This document shows positions 37,501 through 48,240 of a DNA stretch of 64,000 bases, piece after piece (positions within the stretch are counted from its first letter, which is position 1; each line of letters starts with the position of its first letter). The notes under the pieces are model-generated. The model had not been told where the DNA came from, did not search any database, and saw nothing but the letters and a program-made list of their open reading frames with translations. Position numbers and translations under genes: made by a program. Origin of the DNA: Ladona fulva (taxonomy: Eukaryota; Arthropoda; Insecta; Odonata; Libellulidae); assembly GCA_000376725.2 (NCBI GenBank), contig KZ308256.1, positions 409,119 to 473,118 on the forward strand, written 5' to 3'.

Positions 37501-39107
37501 TTTTTGCTTTTGTCCGTCAGCAAGCCATTTCACTACCCTCACCCCTTCCGAAAACTTAGTAGAGGGAATTAGGCGGCTGGGTGAGATGAGGTTGTTAACC
37601 CTTTCATTCCTTATTTAGCAATGAAACTTAAAGTGAAGCAAATCCATTAAAGTGTTGCTTGATGACCCTATAAATAACGATTTTTTGTCGCATTCAATGA
37701 GGAATAATCTATATGAAGACCATTCAATTAGCATCGCTCATACCTCATATGATCACATCCATAAACAGATTTAAGACAAGAACTAATTAAAGTTATGTTT
37801 TCCTCTCTGTTGCAGCAAACGAAATTTAAAAGTATCCCCTTCATCGACGTGTGACAGCAATAAAAGAACATTAATCCATTAACATTAGAAAGAGTTTTTA
37901 TCACGCGTCAACAGATCAGATATAATCAATTTTGTATTAATTTAATTTTGATCGGAAGGCGGAAATATTTGTTGGAGATCTTGACGGGGTATTTCGTCCG
38001 TACCCTTCCGCGATGGTCAGATATGACGAATATTGACGTTCACTTTGACGAAGATTTTCGTCCAATTTCATTCCATTCCGTTCTCATTCAAGTCGGAATA
38101 AGGAGTTGAAGTATTTTTTCCTTTCACCAACATTGTTATCCTTCAATTAACTCGGAAACGTCTTTCATTAGTATACGATAGTCCATACTAATTTTTTCCA
38201 CTAATTTTGAAAACTCGACACTCTAGAGCGTGTATGAGCAGATGCTCCTGTCCACTACCTCGTCTTTTGGGATCCAATCTGGTTCCCTTCGCACTCCTGC
38301 CACCTATTGCCCTTTGAGCCAGTTCGTTAACGTCCCTTCCCTTCCCTTTTCCTAACTTAATTCCCTTGTCCCTTTTTATGCTTTGTATGTGTGTGCTTTC
38401 TGTGTGAGCTACTTCTACTCATGTACATGAAGCACGTTGAAGAGCTGGAATGTACTTAAAGGATAATTCATCTTCGTCTTAACAAGGAGTATGTTTGGAG
38501 TAACAAAAGAAGTTTGACATTCTTTTTGTTGGATAAATTTTTGCCAGAGGAAAACGTATGCGGAAAATTGTATTAGAAAAGAAGTGGTAGAAACAACATT
38601 TTGAGTATGAGGAATGAGCAACCGTATCTCCCGTCTTCAACATTTTGGTTGCATAATATAAGGGATCCAAGTTTGAAGAGGTCTACGTTTGCTCATTAAT
38701 AGCTCTTCTTGAAATAATTTCTTCTAATATGAAACTAATTTTTTACGAAAAAGGTAATTGGTGTATTCCGTGCATAGAATAAAATGTGTATCGATTCGTT
38801 CCATTCATTTTTTCGGCGCAAATTTATGGATTTTTTTTTAAATTGAGTTTGTTATGGTAAATTTAAATCGTGCGTATTTTGTCTTCAACCTCACGCATGA
38901 AACGAGGGGTTTGAAGCCATATCCTACTTTGCCTTTCAAACTAAATAAGTTTAATTGTCCGTGATCTAATCCGATTTTTTGTGTGCGTCATTTTAGTTTA
39001 CAGAATATGTAATAGCTTCTATCTCATTTGTAATTGACCATGTAGTTCTATACTATTGAAGGGAAATTAACATAAATATAGATGTACTTCGGTACGATGC
39101 TTCAAAC
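34522..39107. other. Non-coding stretch
   Basis: No exon or repeat can be supported. A 12 bp block gctcgaattgca is directly repeated about 80 bp apart (near 34997 and 35078). Open frames at 34981-35163 and 35606-35824 on the minus strand have no domain features. Confidence 0.5.
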
Positions 39108-39185
39108 TAGACCGGCAGAGTGGTTAGCGTGCTAGCTCTCCCATTCCAAGGTCCTGGGTCCGAATCCTGGCTAATCGGATTTTTC
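39108..39185 (+). repeat. tRNA-related SINE-like unit
   Basis: A-box-like CGGCAGAGTGGTTAGCG begins at 39113 and B-box GGTCCGAATCC begins at 39157, 44 bp apart, as in tRNA genes. A T-stem cctgg/cctgg-type pairing is imperfect and there is no clear acceptor stem. The sequence continues as AT-rich DNA with no obvious tail. It sits about 590 bp upstream of the Ig exon, inside the presumed intron. A SINE head is more likely than a functional tRNA gene. Confidence 0.55.
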
Positions 39186-39770
39186 CTGTTTGGGTGTGAT
39201 TTTGTGCGTGTTTGTTTTACCTTTAAAGATTAATGGCCTAAAGAGTATCCGGCCATAAATTCAGCTTCAAAGCGGAATTAATCATCAATGTATATCATCT
39301 AGAATCATCAGACGACCTGAGAAGTGTTGTGAATATTAATAAGAATGGAAATTAAACTTAAAATATGTACTTTTTTCGATCTTAATAAATTTAAATTTAA
39401 TTTTTGCACATGAACGTAGTGGCCGTTTACGATTTCTGTCACCATTTACAAAACTCGAGAATAAGTAGTTGTTTTTGGGAAACAGCTGTAGCTATATATT
39501 GCTGTATAGGCTTATCGAATCACTTATTTTCGTGATTTTATATGAGTGGTTATCAATCTCGTAGTCATTATGATTTTTCCTTTTCATTAAATATAGAAAA
39601 AATTGATAAAACTAGAAAATGTTATCTGTCACAGATTGATGCAAATCTTTGTCAAGTTTTCCATTTTTACAGAATAGTTCTTAGCCCAGTCAGGCAAAAA
39701 GTTTCCTAACGTCTATTTGAGGAAGTATTTATCTCATTAATTAAGACTCTCTTTTCCATCTTCTCCGCAG
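39186..39770 (+). other. Presumed intron end upstream of the Ig exon
   Basis: AT-rich sequence ending in a good pyrimidine tract and acceptor (ctcttttccatcttctccgcag, last base 39770). It is interpreted as the 3' end of a long intron. Confidence 0.7.
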
Positions 39771-40103
39771 ATATCACAGAGGAGCCCGTAGAAACGGTGT
39801 ACACAGAAGCTGGAGCCAATGTCACGATGCCCTGTCCTGGTGTGAGTGAAAGATCTCTTGTGGCCACCCTCGAATGGAGCTGCAAGGGCTGCTCATTCTC
39901 TGCTGGCACTGGCACAAGTATCAAGATAGCTAAGTACATGGGGGAGTTCAAGACCTTAGTAGAGAGCCAAAAGCGCATGACTCTTGTGCCCGAAAACTTC
40001 GCAATCCACTTCCAGCCGGTGTCTGCCGAAGATAGTGGAGATTACTACTGTCTAGTTAACAACAGACCTAAGCCAGAGGCTGTCCTGAGGCTGGTGGTTC
40101 AAG
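39771..40103 (+). CDS. Internal exon encoding an Ig V-type domain
   Basis: A 333 bp exon is bounded by a strong acceptor (ctccgcag before 39771) and a donor (gtaaag from 40104). Both boundaries are phase 1, the symmetric pattern of Ig-superfamily domain exons. The 110 complete codons give one V-like domain: B-strand cysteine in VTMPCPG (residue 21), C-strand tryptophan in LEWSC (35), and the F-strand motif SAEDSGDYYC with Asp87, Tyr91 and Cys93. The C21-C93 pair would form the core disulphide. An additional CKGC pair (37 and 40) directly after the tryptophan is unusual and may form a local disulphide or bond to another domain. There is no start codon, signal peptide or membrane segment here, so this is part of a larger secreted or cell-surface adhesion or receptor protein whose other exons lie elsewhere. 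I cannot name the gene. Confidence 0.9.
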
Positions 40104-43100
40104 GTAAAGTGTCATTTATTTCTTGTTTCCTTGTTAGTTCGGGCGAAAGATAAATTACGTGGCTTTTCCATCCGCAATGGACCCGATTGAAGTAAACAAC
40201 AAACCAGTTTGCTTCCGAGCGAGACTTAAGTGGGTCGAACATGAAGATGGCCTCAGACTTACGGTTACTATTTATCCACAGCTACATTAATCAGAAGTTC
40301 TGATAAATGTACGTCTTGTGAGTAACAATCAGATACCTTCAAGACGAATAATTATGCAGCTAATTTAGCTATGAGAAAACATAGAATGCTCGATATTTTA
40401 ATTTTAGAGTTCTACTGCAGTGACAAACATGCCGAAGATTTCTCGCTTTCTATAGGCCTCTTGCCTTTTATTACTTATAGCTCGTCCATTAGAGCACATT
40501 GATCTGACATTAATAATAAATTATAATTTATTTGGATAATTTTAAAATGATATAGAATGATCTCGTAGATTTCTTTTTTATTTCTGTATCCGTTATCTTT
40601 ATTTCTTTGAATAGTTTGGTTGAAATTCCTCGTTTATTTAGAAAATTAACTTTATTTCAACAGCTTTTCCATTTATTAGAATAAAAAAGAATATAAAACG
40701 ACCTTATCCAGGGCGAGATTGGGACAAAATGTCCCCCTTTCATCTAACCCTTAATTTATTACCATCAGTGGTAATTATATTTTCCATAAGTTAGTTGTGT
40801 AATGATTAATTCATAAAGATTATAAATCTACGGCGATGTATTAAATACGTAATAAATTATGAGGAGGATATAAGTTTACTTTTCACAAGCAGGTGCGCAT
40901 CGAGGAAAATGTTTAAGGGAAAATGGCCCTAAGAAAAGTCTGACAGGACCAAGCCTCGGATCTTATCCGAGCCGTACCCACTTACGATACGGCTGCCCAT
41001 ACTATCTACTCCTAATTATTACTCTAAGGTTGCTTGTTAAATTATACATTTATTACCAAAGAAAATTCAGATTTTGTTGTTTAATGTGCCTTATAAACAA
41101 ATTTGTATTGAAATGCAATCTCATTATATATTAATCATCATCTCGCCTAAAACATTTTTTTTTTCATTTTGATTTAAGCAGACTTGCATTAATTAATAAT
41201 TTGGAAAAATGATGGACTGTTTAAAACTTAAGTGCCACTAGAGGTCATTATACGATTTTAAGAGAAGGCCAACGTGATATTTTTAGGCTCTCTTTTTATG
41301 AAACTGCAAAACTACGCAAGGGCATGAAAGAAGTCGAAAACAATCTGCGCCTCGAATTCCATTTCATTTGGCCTACTTAGTAAGGTTTGGGACGCAATCT
41401 TCTCGTGAATTATAAAACACTGTCTATATCGGAATTTTACTTTGTTATTTTAAACAAATTGAGCCCAAAGGTATTCTCAATTTCCACTATCATCAGCGAA
41501 AGAGAAGTTCAAAAGTATTTGAGTAAACGACATCTAAATGGTGTCCAGGGAAATTTTCATTTTATGTCGCAATTTCCTGACATTTAGAACGGATTCAGCC
41601 CAAGTATTTTATGTCGAATTATTTTCTTTTGTCAGTGACATTCAGCGTGATGTATTCGTCATTTAAAAACTTCATATTGGATTTTATATACATTTTAGGT
41701 AATAGATTTAGATGTGTCATAAAATCTAGAATGTGTCAAAAAATCTTCCTAAGATCCTGTGACGACACAACCTAATTCAATTAATAGCTCAATTTTACCG
41801 GTAAACTATCTAAAACACTTACTTCTCAAAAGATGAACGTGAGAGTTCCCAATTTAAACATTTATCTCCTCGAAAAATCGAAATTGCATTATGAGCAGAT
41901 GGTTCCCCGCGTGCAAATAAGTAGCAATTTCTTCAACCCGTAAACTTCGCTATCGATAATAAAATTTCGAAGGAGAATTGTGAGAGGAAATTCTAACTCC
42001 TAATTGCCTTTCGGATCAAAGGTTGTATATTTATTATTCAAACTGTAATGTCTTTGTAAGGGGTGTATGAGAACATTAAAAATAATGATTCGTATTTTAA
42101 TTCTAATTTTACTGAAGGAAAGAGTTCTTGTCTTTGCTGATTGATATAGCATAAATAATTTTCTGGTAAACTATGGCGCAAAAGAGCGTATCTAAAGCCC
42201 ACTATAATACACCAAAAATCGTAATTTCCACTAATTATTAATATATAAATTCATTACTAAAATTACATACGACATGCAATGAACTTGATGGCGTTCATTT
42301 GTTGGTATAGTTTACAATTGCTGTAATCGCAAATTATATCACAATTACGAATGTGAAATCGAGGTAATTAATCCCTAACACCCCATTATAAACAAAATTA
42401 ATTTGTTTCCATTAATCACTATCTGAGAACTTAATTATACGTTTCATTTTTCATCGTGATAAACTTCTATAAATGAAATTATACTCATTGCCTAGATGCG
42501 TGATTGTCCTTCATTTTTTCATTATTTCCAAGCAATCGCAATGTCCTTAGAGCTGTGCCCAGCCGTGTAATATATCATCACTGGGCGGAATTCGTGGAAA
42601 TACATAACGAAGGAAGAGAAAAAAATTGTAATTCCCACAAGACTTAATTAACAAACGACCGTTTTCGGCTAAAACGCCTAAGGTACAGTAAATTACATTA
42701 TTAATTTATTCCTCAGTGCATTTGTTTCGGAAGTTAACGACATCTTGTGGATAAGTACAGAATGACTCATTTATAACGCGGCCGGTTAAAATGTGGATTC
42801 CTCTCGGTTCCGGCCTCTGTCTCACGAGACATATGGTAAATATACCGCTTAAGACGTTCCTCTAACCGCTTATTAGGAATTTTCCCCGAACCTAGAAGCA
42901 CTGCGACCCCCTTCTGCCGATTGTCCACCTCATTTGACAGTCAAATATTGTTTATCTTCTACAGTCTTATCCTCTCTCCTCTTCTTCCTTTCCCTGCCTG
43001 TGAGGAGGCCCCTTTTGACTCTTGTGTACGGTTACTTATCCAGTAATATAAAAGATAACGGTATCACGAAACAGAACAATGTTCATCTTACAATTATAGC

Positions 43101-43620
43101 TCTAAGGTAGAGAGAGATCTTCCCCGTTGCTCTCTTTCCGTCTTATGTCGAGGAAAAAGGTTAAGTAAAATGTCGCTTGACGGTGTTTCACACGTAGTAA
43201 TATCACGTTTCAAACATATTACTGTGTTGCAGTGCAGTGTTTTATGGGCGTAGTTTTGGAGAAATCATACTCTGTGATAAACTCTTAACCACTGCCATTA
43301 AACGTTTAATTATTATATCCTTATTGTCTACCTGGTAAAATATTATGAGATCTCTTTACTCGAAAAGTTGAAATTTCAATGATATAAAGAGAATCAATCA
43401 CTCAATCAAAAATCAACCAACCAACAATCAATACCAATTTTACGCAGCAACAACTCGCGCACTCTCTAGTTATCCCATCTTCAGTTGCGGTAAAAAAATC
43501 AAACTGAAGGAGATTGCTTTTCATTTCAAGTTCGAAAACAAGTATTAGAAATTAAAGAGCTTAAATCCGAGATCTGCTGTTTTCCAACGCGCAAGATGTA
43601 AAAAGTTTTTTTTTTCATCC
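40104..43620 (+). other. Presumed intron downstream of the Ig exon
   Basis: This begins with the donor at 40104. The sequence is AT-rich and shows no further Ig exon, transmembrane exon or repeat that I can support. The frame stays open for 17 more codons past the donor, to a stop at about 40151, so the donor rather than a stop defines the exon end. Alternative retention into this short tail cannot be excluded. Confidence 0.55.
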
Positions 43621-43952
43621 CGGTGTAGGAAGTAGAGATAACTCCCTAGGTAGGAACGACTCCTTAGGTAGAGATGGCTCCCAACCGTCGAGGGGAGACA
43701 TCTCTACCTAAGGTAGAGATGACTCCTTTCAGATGAAGATTACTCCCCTCTGGTAACTCAGTGTGTCGCGCTGCCACAATGCACTTCCGTTCCGTTTACT
43801 GTATTATTTCACAAAATATCGTTATAAACGATATGCTACCAAATGCATTACGCAAAGGATGGGATAGTAACCTATGGGAGTTAACTGTAATTAGGTACAA
43901 GTAACTCCACTAACGGAGGGGTGTCATCTCTACCCGGGAGTCATCTGTACCG
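43621..43952. repeat. Array of ten degenerate 17-mers (consensus aggtagagatgactccc)
   Basis: Ten units in two clusters match the consensus at 12 to 16 of 17 positions. Plus orientation: 43630-43646, 43648-43664, 43666-43682, 43711-43727, 43731-43747 and 43893-43909. Minus orientation: 43693-43709, 43876-43892, 43919-43935 and 43936-43952. The first three are spaced exactly 18 bp apart. Units at 43693 and 43711 form an inverted pair. The block starts with cggtgta and ends with tgtaccg, an imperfect terminal inversion, so a MITE-like element with subterminal repeats is possible. A cluster of protein-binding sites is the alternative. The spacer holds a palindrome (43817-43835). No target duplication is clear. 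Confidence 0.7.
43817..43835. repeat. Palindrome in the 17-mer array spacer
   Basis: atatcgtt-ata-aacgatat: exact 8 bp arms with a 3-base centre, lying between the two clusters of 17-mers. Confidence 0.5.
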
Positions 43953-44341
43953 TTAACACCAGTTCAAACGTTATGCAGGTTATAACGCGGTTTCTCCCTG
44001 AATCCCCTGGAAAGTGCGAATTTTATACACACGACGATGATCATCATTGTATGACTTAAGGGTTGCGTCATATTTTTATAAAGTTTAAACATTTTGGAAC
44101 TAAAAATTAATAATAGAATAATTTATTTGGCAATTAACTATGTTTTCATTTCGCTAATACAATTATCTGCCTAATACTCCAAAAATGGTTTCAGTAAAAT
44201 AATATTAGGCTTGAAATAGTTAAAATTGTCGTAGTTAATTAACTTTTCTTTCCTTTAACCGGTACACTTGTCTGAGTAGCATTCCGAAACTAACAGCAGT
44301 AAAATAAAATTAGAATTAAAAAATGGAGATATCGAAAGAAG

Positions 44342-44606
44342 NNNNNNNNNNNNNNNNNNNNNNNNNNNNNNNNNNNNNNNNNNNNNNNNNNNNNNNNNNN
44401 NNNNNNNNNNNNNNNNNNNNNNNNNNNNNNNNNNNNNNNNNNNNNNNNNNNNNNNNNNNNNNNNNNNNNNNNNNNNNNNNNNNNNNNNNNNNNNNNNNNN
44501 NNNNNNNNNNNNNNNNNNNNNNNNNNNNNNNNNNNNNNNNNNNNNNNNNNNNNNNNNNNNNNNNNNNNNNNNNNNNNNNNNNNNNNNNNNNNNNNNNNNN
44601 NNNNNN
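44342..44606. other. Assembly gap (265 N)
   Basis: An uninterrupted run of N. Any open frame across it is meaningless. An inverted-repeat element abuts the right edge and the 17-mer array lies about 390 bp to the left, so repeat structure may have caused the gap. Confidence 0.99.
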
Positions 44607-44726
44607 ATTGGAAAGTATATTGTTACGGTATCAATCTGTTCTATCGATTTATCGTTTTACAAGAAGAGAAAAATTCGATATTAAAACCTGGTCGATGACA
44701 CCCTGATCTTGGATATACTTTCCAAT
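44607..44726. repeat. Inverted-repeat element abutting the gap
   Basis: attggaaagtatat (44607-44620) and atatactttccaat (44713-44726) are perfect 14 bp inverted repeats enclosing 92 bp. The left arm starts exactly at the gap edge, so the element may extend into the unsequenced part. It has no coding content and is MITE-like. Confidence 0.6.
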
Positions 44727-46349
44727 GATTCTATTATTTTCAAATATTTTATTTCAGCTGTGCAGTAAAGCAGTTTTACTTTGGCCTTTATTAATTATCG
44801 TTTTCCAAACCATCAAAGGAATATCACCAATAAACCGTTTCCTTCTCGTGTTATAATTTTAACAAAATAACAACTGCTACTTCCAACAAGATACTCATTT
44901 ACCTTGCCGAAGAAAAATGAAAACGTAAATGTTGAAATATTTACAGTAATAGAAGCCACTAGAATCTCGCGGAGTTTTTATGAAAAAAAAACAAATTTTT
45001 TTCTAAAGTATTTAGTCATTTTGTCATTAATGAATGTCTAAAATCTCCAAACATTTATGGTAAATTTAGGTCTTCGGGTTTCCTAGGTTTTAGGGCAAAT
45101 GATTTTCTCCATTTCCTAGTATCGCCCGTGAAAATAATAAATTCTTCAAATGACTAGTTCTAGCTTTTATATTTACGGTAAGTGGGTGGACGCATAATAT
45201 CGTGTAATTAAATTGAACTGAAAGTTGAATATCTCGCGGGGAGTATAACGACTAAAGAAGGTGATTATTGTTTGCGCTAGGAATTTCAGTACAGGAATAA
45301 GAACTGGATGTATGGGGCTAAGTAATTCAACAAGCCTTCAAATTACCAGCAGTACCGTCTAATCTAAGAAAACAAATCAGAATCGATATCCGCATTGCAT
45401 TCAAACTGTGCGTCAGCCCAACTAACCTGATTTCTTTAATTGTTGCATGAATCTCCTCTTCTGCGTATTTCGAAACATCAACGACTATATTTCTTTTAGC
45501 TGTAACACATTTTCGCATAATCTCGTACATTTCTCTGCTGAAATCTCCATGCATTCCAACGGAAAATTCTTCATAATTCCGATATTTCCCTTTTCGACTT
45601 CATGCAACATAAATACCGTATACATACACAGAGATGTAATGGCGTACTTCCTTCGGATTGATTTATGACCTGGTATTCCTTTCTTCTTCGAGTTTTTCCC
45701 GCTCATATTTCATATATCCCATGCGTATTACATTTTCTGTAGAGATTCTCTTTACATATCAGACATCTCCTCCCATGTTTCAAACGCAGAAATCCATTGG
45801 TACACACTGGTATCCTTAACCAGCTCCCTCATTTTTAACGCAATGTATTTCCCCCCTATATTTCTAAATGTTCCACTTGATGGAATGGTACTAGATGCAC
45901 CCTTCTGTAAGGTATCTCTTTTGTAAAGCCCGCCTACGGAGGAAAAATATTTATTTTAGTCTGAGGCAGGGCTGAAACATTTGTTTTAGGGTTCGGCGTA
46001 CAAAATTTGAATAGCACGCCCATCAATTACTCCGATTAGGACGACATTTGAACTCGGTGTTTCCCGCTTCCTAGAAATTTTGGAGCATAAATCGCTCATC
46101 ACAGAACCACCCCAGTAGTTCAATCAGCCGAATATGCGTATACACTAAGAAAAACTGTCAATAATATCATATTCGAATAGAAAGATTTTCTTATTCTAAA
46201 AAATTCCCAATATGGAAACCATAAGTTTCCGCATTGAGAATTTTCTTCATAATTTCCTTAAGGTCTTGTTAAATTGACATTGCATTTCACGTAGCAAGTT
46301 TCCAGGTGCCGCTAAATGTCCCGTTAATAAAATTATTTGTTATAACGAT
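44727..46349. other. Mostly non-coding, possible decayed element
   Basis: The minus strand between about 45940 and 45330 carries several overlapping open stretches with protein-like composition, for example one including VYQWISAFETWEEMSDM near 45780 and one including RLKHGRRCLICKENLYRKC near 45760 in another frame. I cannot assign a family. A tRNA-like region on the minus strand at about 46040-46130 is listed separately as weak. The rest is AT-rich with no supported feature. Confidence 0.35.
46040..46125 (-). repeat. Possible tRNA-related SINE remnant
   Basis: On the minus strand a GGGGTGGTTCTGTGATGAGCG A-box-like segment is followed about 58 bp later by GAGTTCAAATG, a degraded B box. The spacing is longer than usual. 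The segment after it (cctaatcgg) resembles the corresponding position (ctaatcgg) in the unit at 39108-39185. The support is weak. Confidence 0.25.
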
Positions 46350-48212
46350 AGTTTTCAGCAGCGGAAGAAGAAGTAGTAAGCGCACCAAAAAGACCAAAGG
46401 ATAAGAAGTTCAGCGACAGAACCAGGTAAATGATGAAAAATTGACAGCAACTGAAGCACTCCGACTTGCCAAAGGAAAATGTCAAATATTTCGAGCTATG
46501 GAAGTCTACCAGAGTGGCAATGAAGGAAGATGTGAGGAATTTTAACGAAAGAACTGTGCAAGAAGATATAGAGAACAACAAGAGCATGAAGAAGGTCAGA
46601 CAACGCCTAGCAATGGGAAAGAAACAAATCTCGGTCGTCCAGAAAGAAGATGGCACAACAACCTCCAATGGACAAGCAATACTGAGAATAGTAGAAGAAG
46701 AATACTTCATCAACTTATACTAGTAGATAGAAAATGTTGAAGAAAATAACCAAGAGGAAACACAGAACTCAAAAAATCCCCCCTTTATTCTCGGAGAAGA
46801 AGTAACGGAGGCCATCAAGAAGATGAAGAATGGAAAGGCAGGAGGAGCAGATGGAGTTGGAGATGGAATCAGGCAATTAGTATATCTATCAGGCATATAT
46901 ATATCAGGCAGGTATACACTAATTGCCTGAGACAAGGGAGAATTNTATATATATATATCAGGCAGGTATACACTAATTGCCTGAGACAAGGGAGAATTCC
47001 GAAGGACTGGAAAATTTGTGTGACTGGAAAGATTGTCCTTTTGCACAAGAAAGAAAGCAAGGAAGATTTCAAGAACTACCGCCCCATCAGCCTCTTTCCT
47101 GTTATTTATAAAACGATCATGAGAGTAAGAGCCGCACTTCTGAAGACGTCCCTAGCAGCTGCCCAACCCAGAGAGCAGGTTGGATTCCGCAAGGGATTCA
47201 GCACTATGGACCACATCCACACGCTGCAAGAAATTATCAGCAGAACGAACGAATACGAGATGCCACTAGTATTCTGCTTCGTGGACTATGACCAGGCCTT
47301 TGACTCGGTAAGTACCTTCTCCACTCTGGAAGCACTGGGAATACAAGAAATACATGCCAAGTACATCCAACTTTTACGTAGCATCTACAAGGATTCCACG
47401 GTCTCTATAATGTTGCATGAAGAAACAGAGGAATTCCGTATTGAGAAGGGAGCAAGACAAGGCGACTGCCTTTCACCAATTCTTTTTACAGCCGTTCTGG
47501 AAGAAGTTTTTAAAACCATAGACTGAAAGGAAAGAGGCCTACGGATCAATGGAGAGAACATCAGTCATTTCAGTTTCGCAGATGATATAGTACTCTTCGC
47601 AACCAACGGTGAAGATCTAGTATCAAGACTTCAAGAACTGAATACGGCGGGGCAGGAAATGGAAACTTATCAAAAACTAAGGTAATGTATAATTCGTTTG
47701 CAGCACAAGTACCATCCTACTACAAGAGGTACCCCTTGATGTTTGTTTGGAGTACACTTACCTGGGACAACTGGCTACAGCAGGAGAGAACAACAGGTTT
47801 AACGAAGTGAATCGAAAAAAGGATACTAGGATGGAGTGATTTCGGAAGGAACAACCATATTCTGAAGTCGAAAATACCAATGGTCTTGAAGAGAAAGGTC
47901 TTCAACCAATGCATTCTACCAGTTTTGACATATGCAAGTGAGATTTGAGTGTTAAATGAAGCAGTAACCCAGCGACGTCAGACTACAGAAAGAAGCATGG
48001 AACGATGTATACTTGTAATCACAAGAAGAGACAGGAAACGCAACACCTTGGTGAGGAAGATGACAGGAGTAAAAGACATCATAGATATGGTAAAAATACT
48101 GAAATGGATGTAAGTAGGCCATGTTGCTGGAAAGAACGACAACCGATGGACATCAGCAGTTCTGAAATGGATACCAAAAGATTTGAAGAGATCAAGAAGA
48201 AGTCCAAGTGTG
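46350..48212 (+). pseudogene. RTE-clade non-LTR retrotransposon, copy 1 (5'-truncated)
   Basis: The copy starts in the linker between endonuclease and reverse transcriptase (VVSAPKRPKDKKFSDR, then VKYFELWKSTRVAMKEDVRN) and runs through most of the RT. It has MKNGKAGGADGV, then GKIVLLHKKESKEDFKNYRP, GFRKGFSTMDHIHTLQ, motif A FVDYDQAFDS (47278-47307), GARQGDCLSPILFTA (motif B) and catalytic FADD (47575-47586). The C-terminal part follows in another frame: FNQCILPVLTYASEI, TTERSMERCILVITRRDRKR and VGHVAGKNDNRWTSAVLKWI. The order and spacing match RTE-type ORF proteins. Stops (for example 47524) and several frameshifts disable it. The endonuclease is missing. A rearranged block with one N lies at 46869-46998. 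The 3' end runs into a TG/TA microsatellite. Confidence 0.88.
46895..46998 (+). repeat. 50 bp duplication around a single N inside the RTE copy
   Basis: Positions 46895-46944 and 46949-46998 are identical (atatatatatcaggcagg through gacaagggagaatt), with the one ambiguous base at 46945 between them. The second RTE copy at 61.4 kb has the corresponding sequence only once. The N at the junction suggests an assembly join or unresolved overlap rather than a true tandem duplication, though a short real duplication is possible. Confidence 0.8.
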
Positions 48213-48240
48213 TGTGTGTGTATATATATTTATATATTAG
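48209..48240 (+). repeat. TG/TA microsatellite at the junction of two retroelements
   Basis: A run of tg repeats passes into ta-rich repeats. It sits where the plus-strand RTE copy ends and the minus-strand element ends, so it may be the simple-repeat tail of one or both. Confidence 0.7.

Noticed and set aside
44323..44706. Open frame spanning the N gap
   Set aside because: Most of it is unknown bases, so the frame has no meaning.
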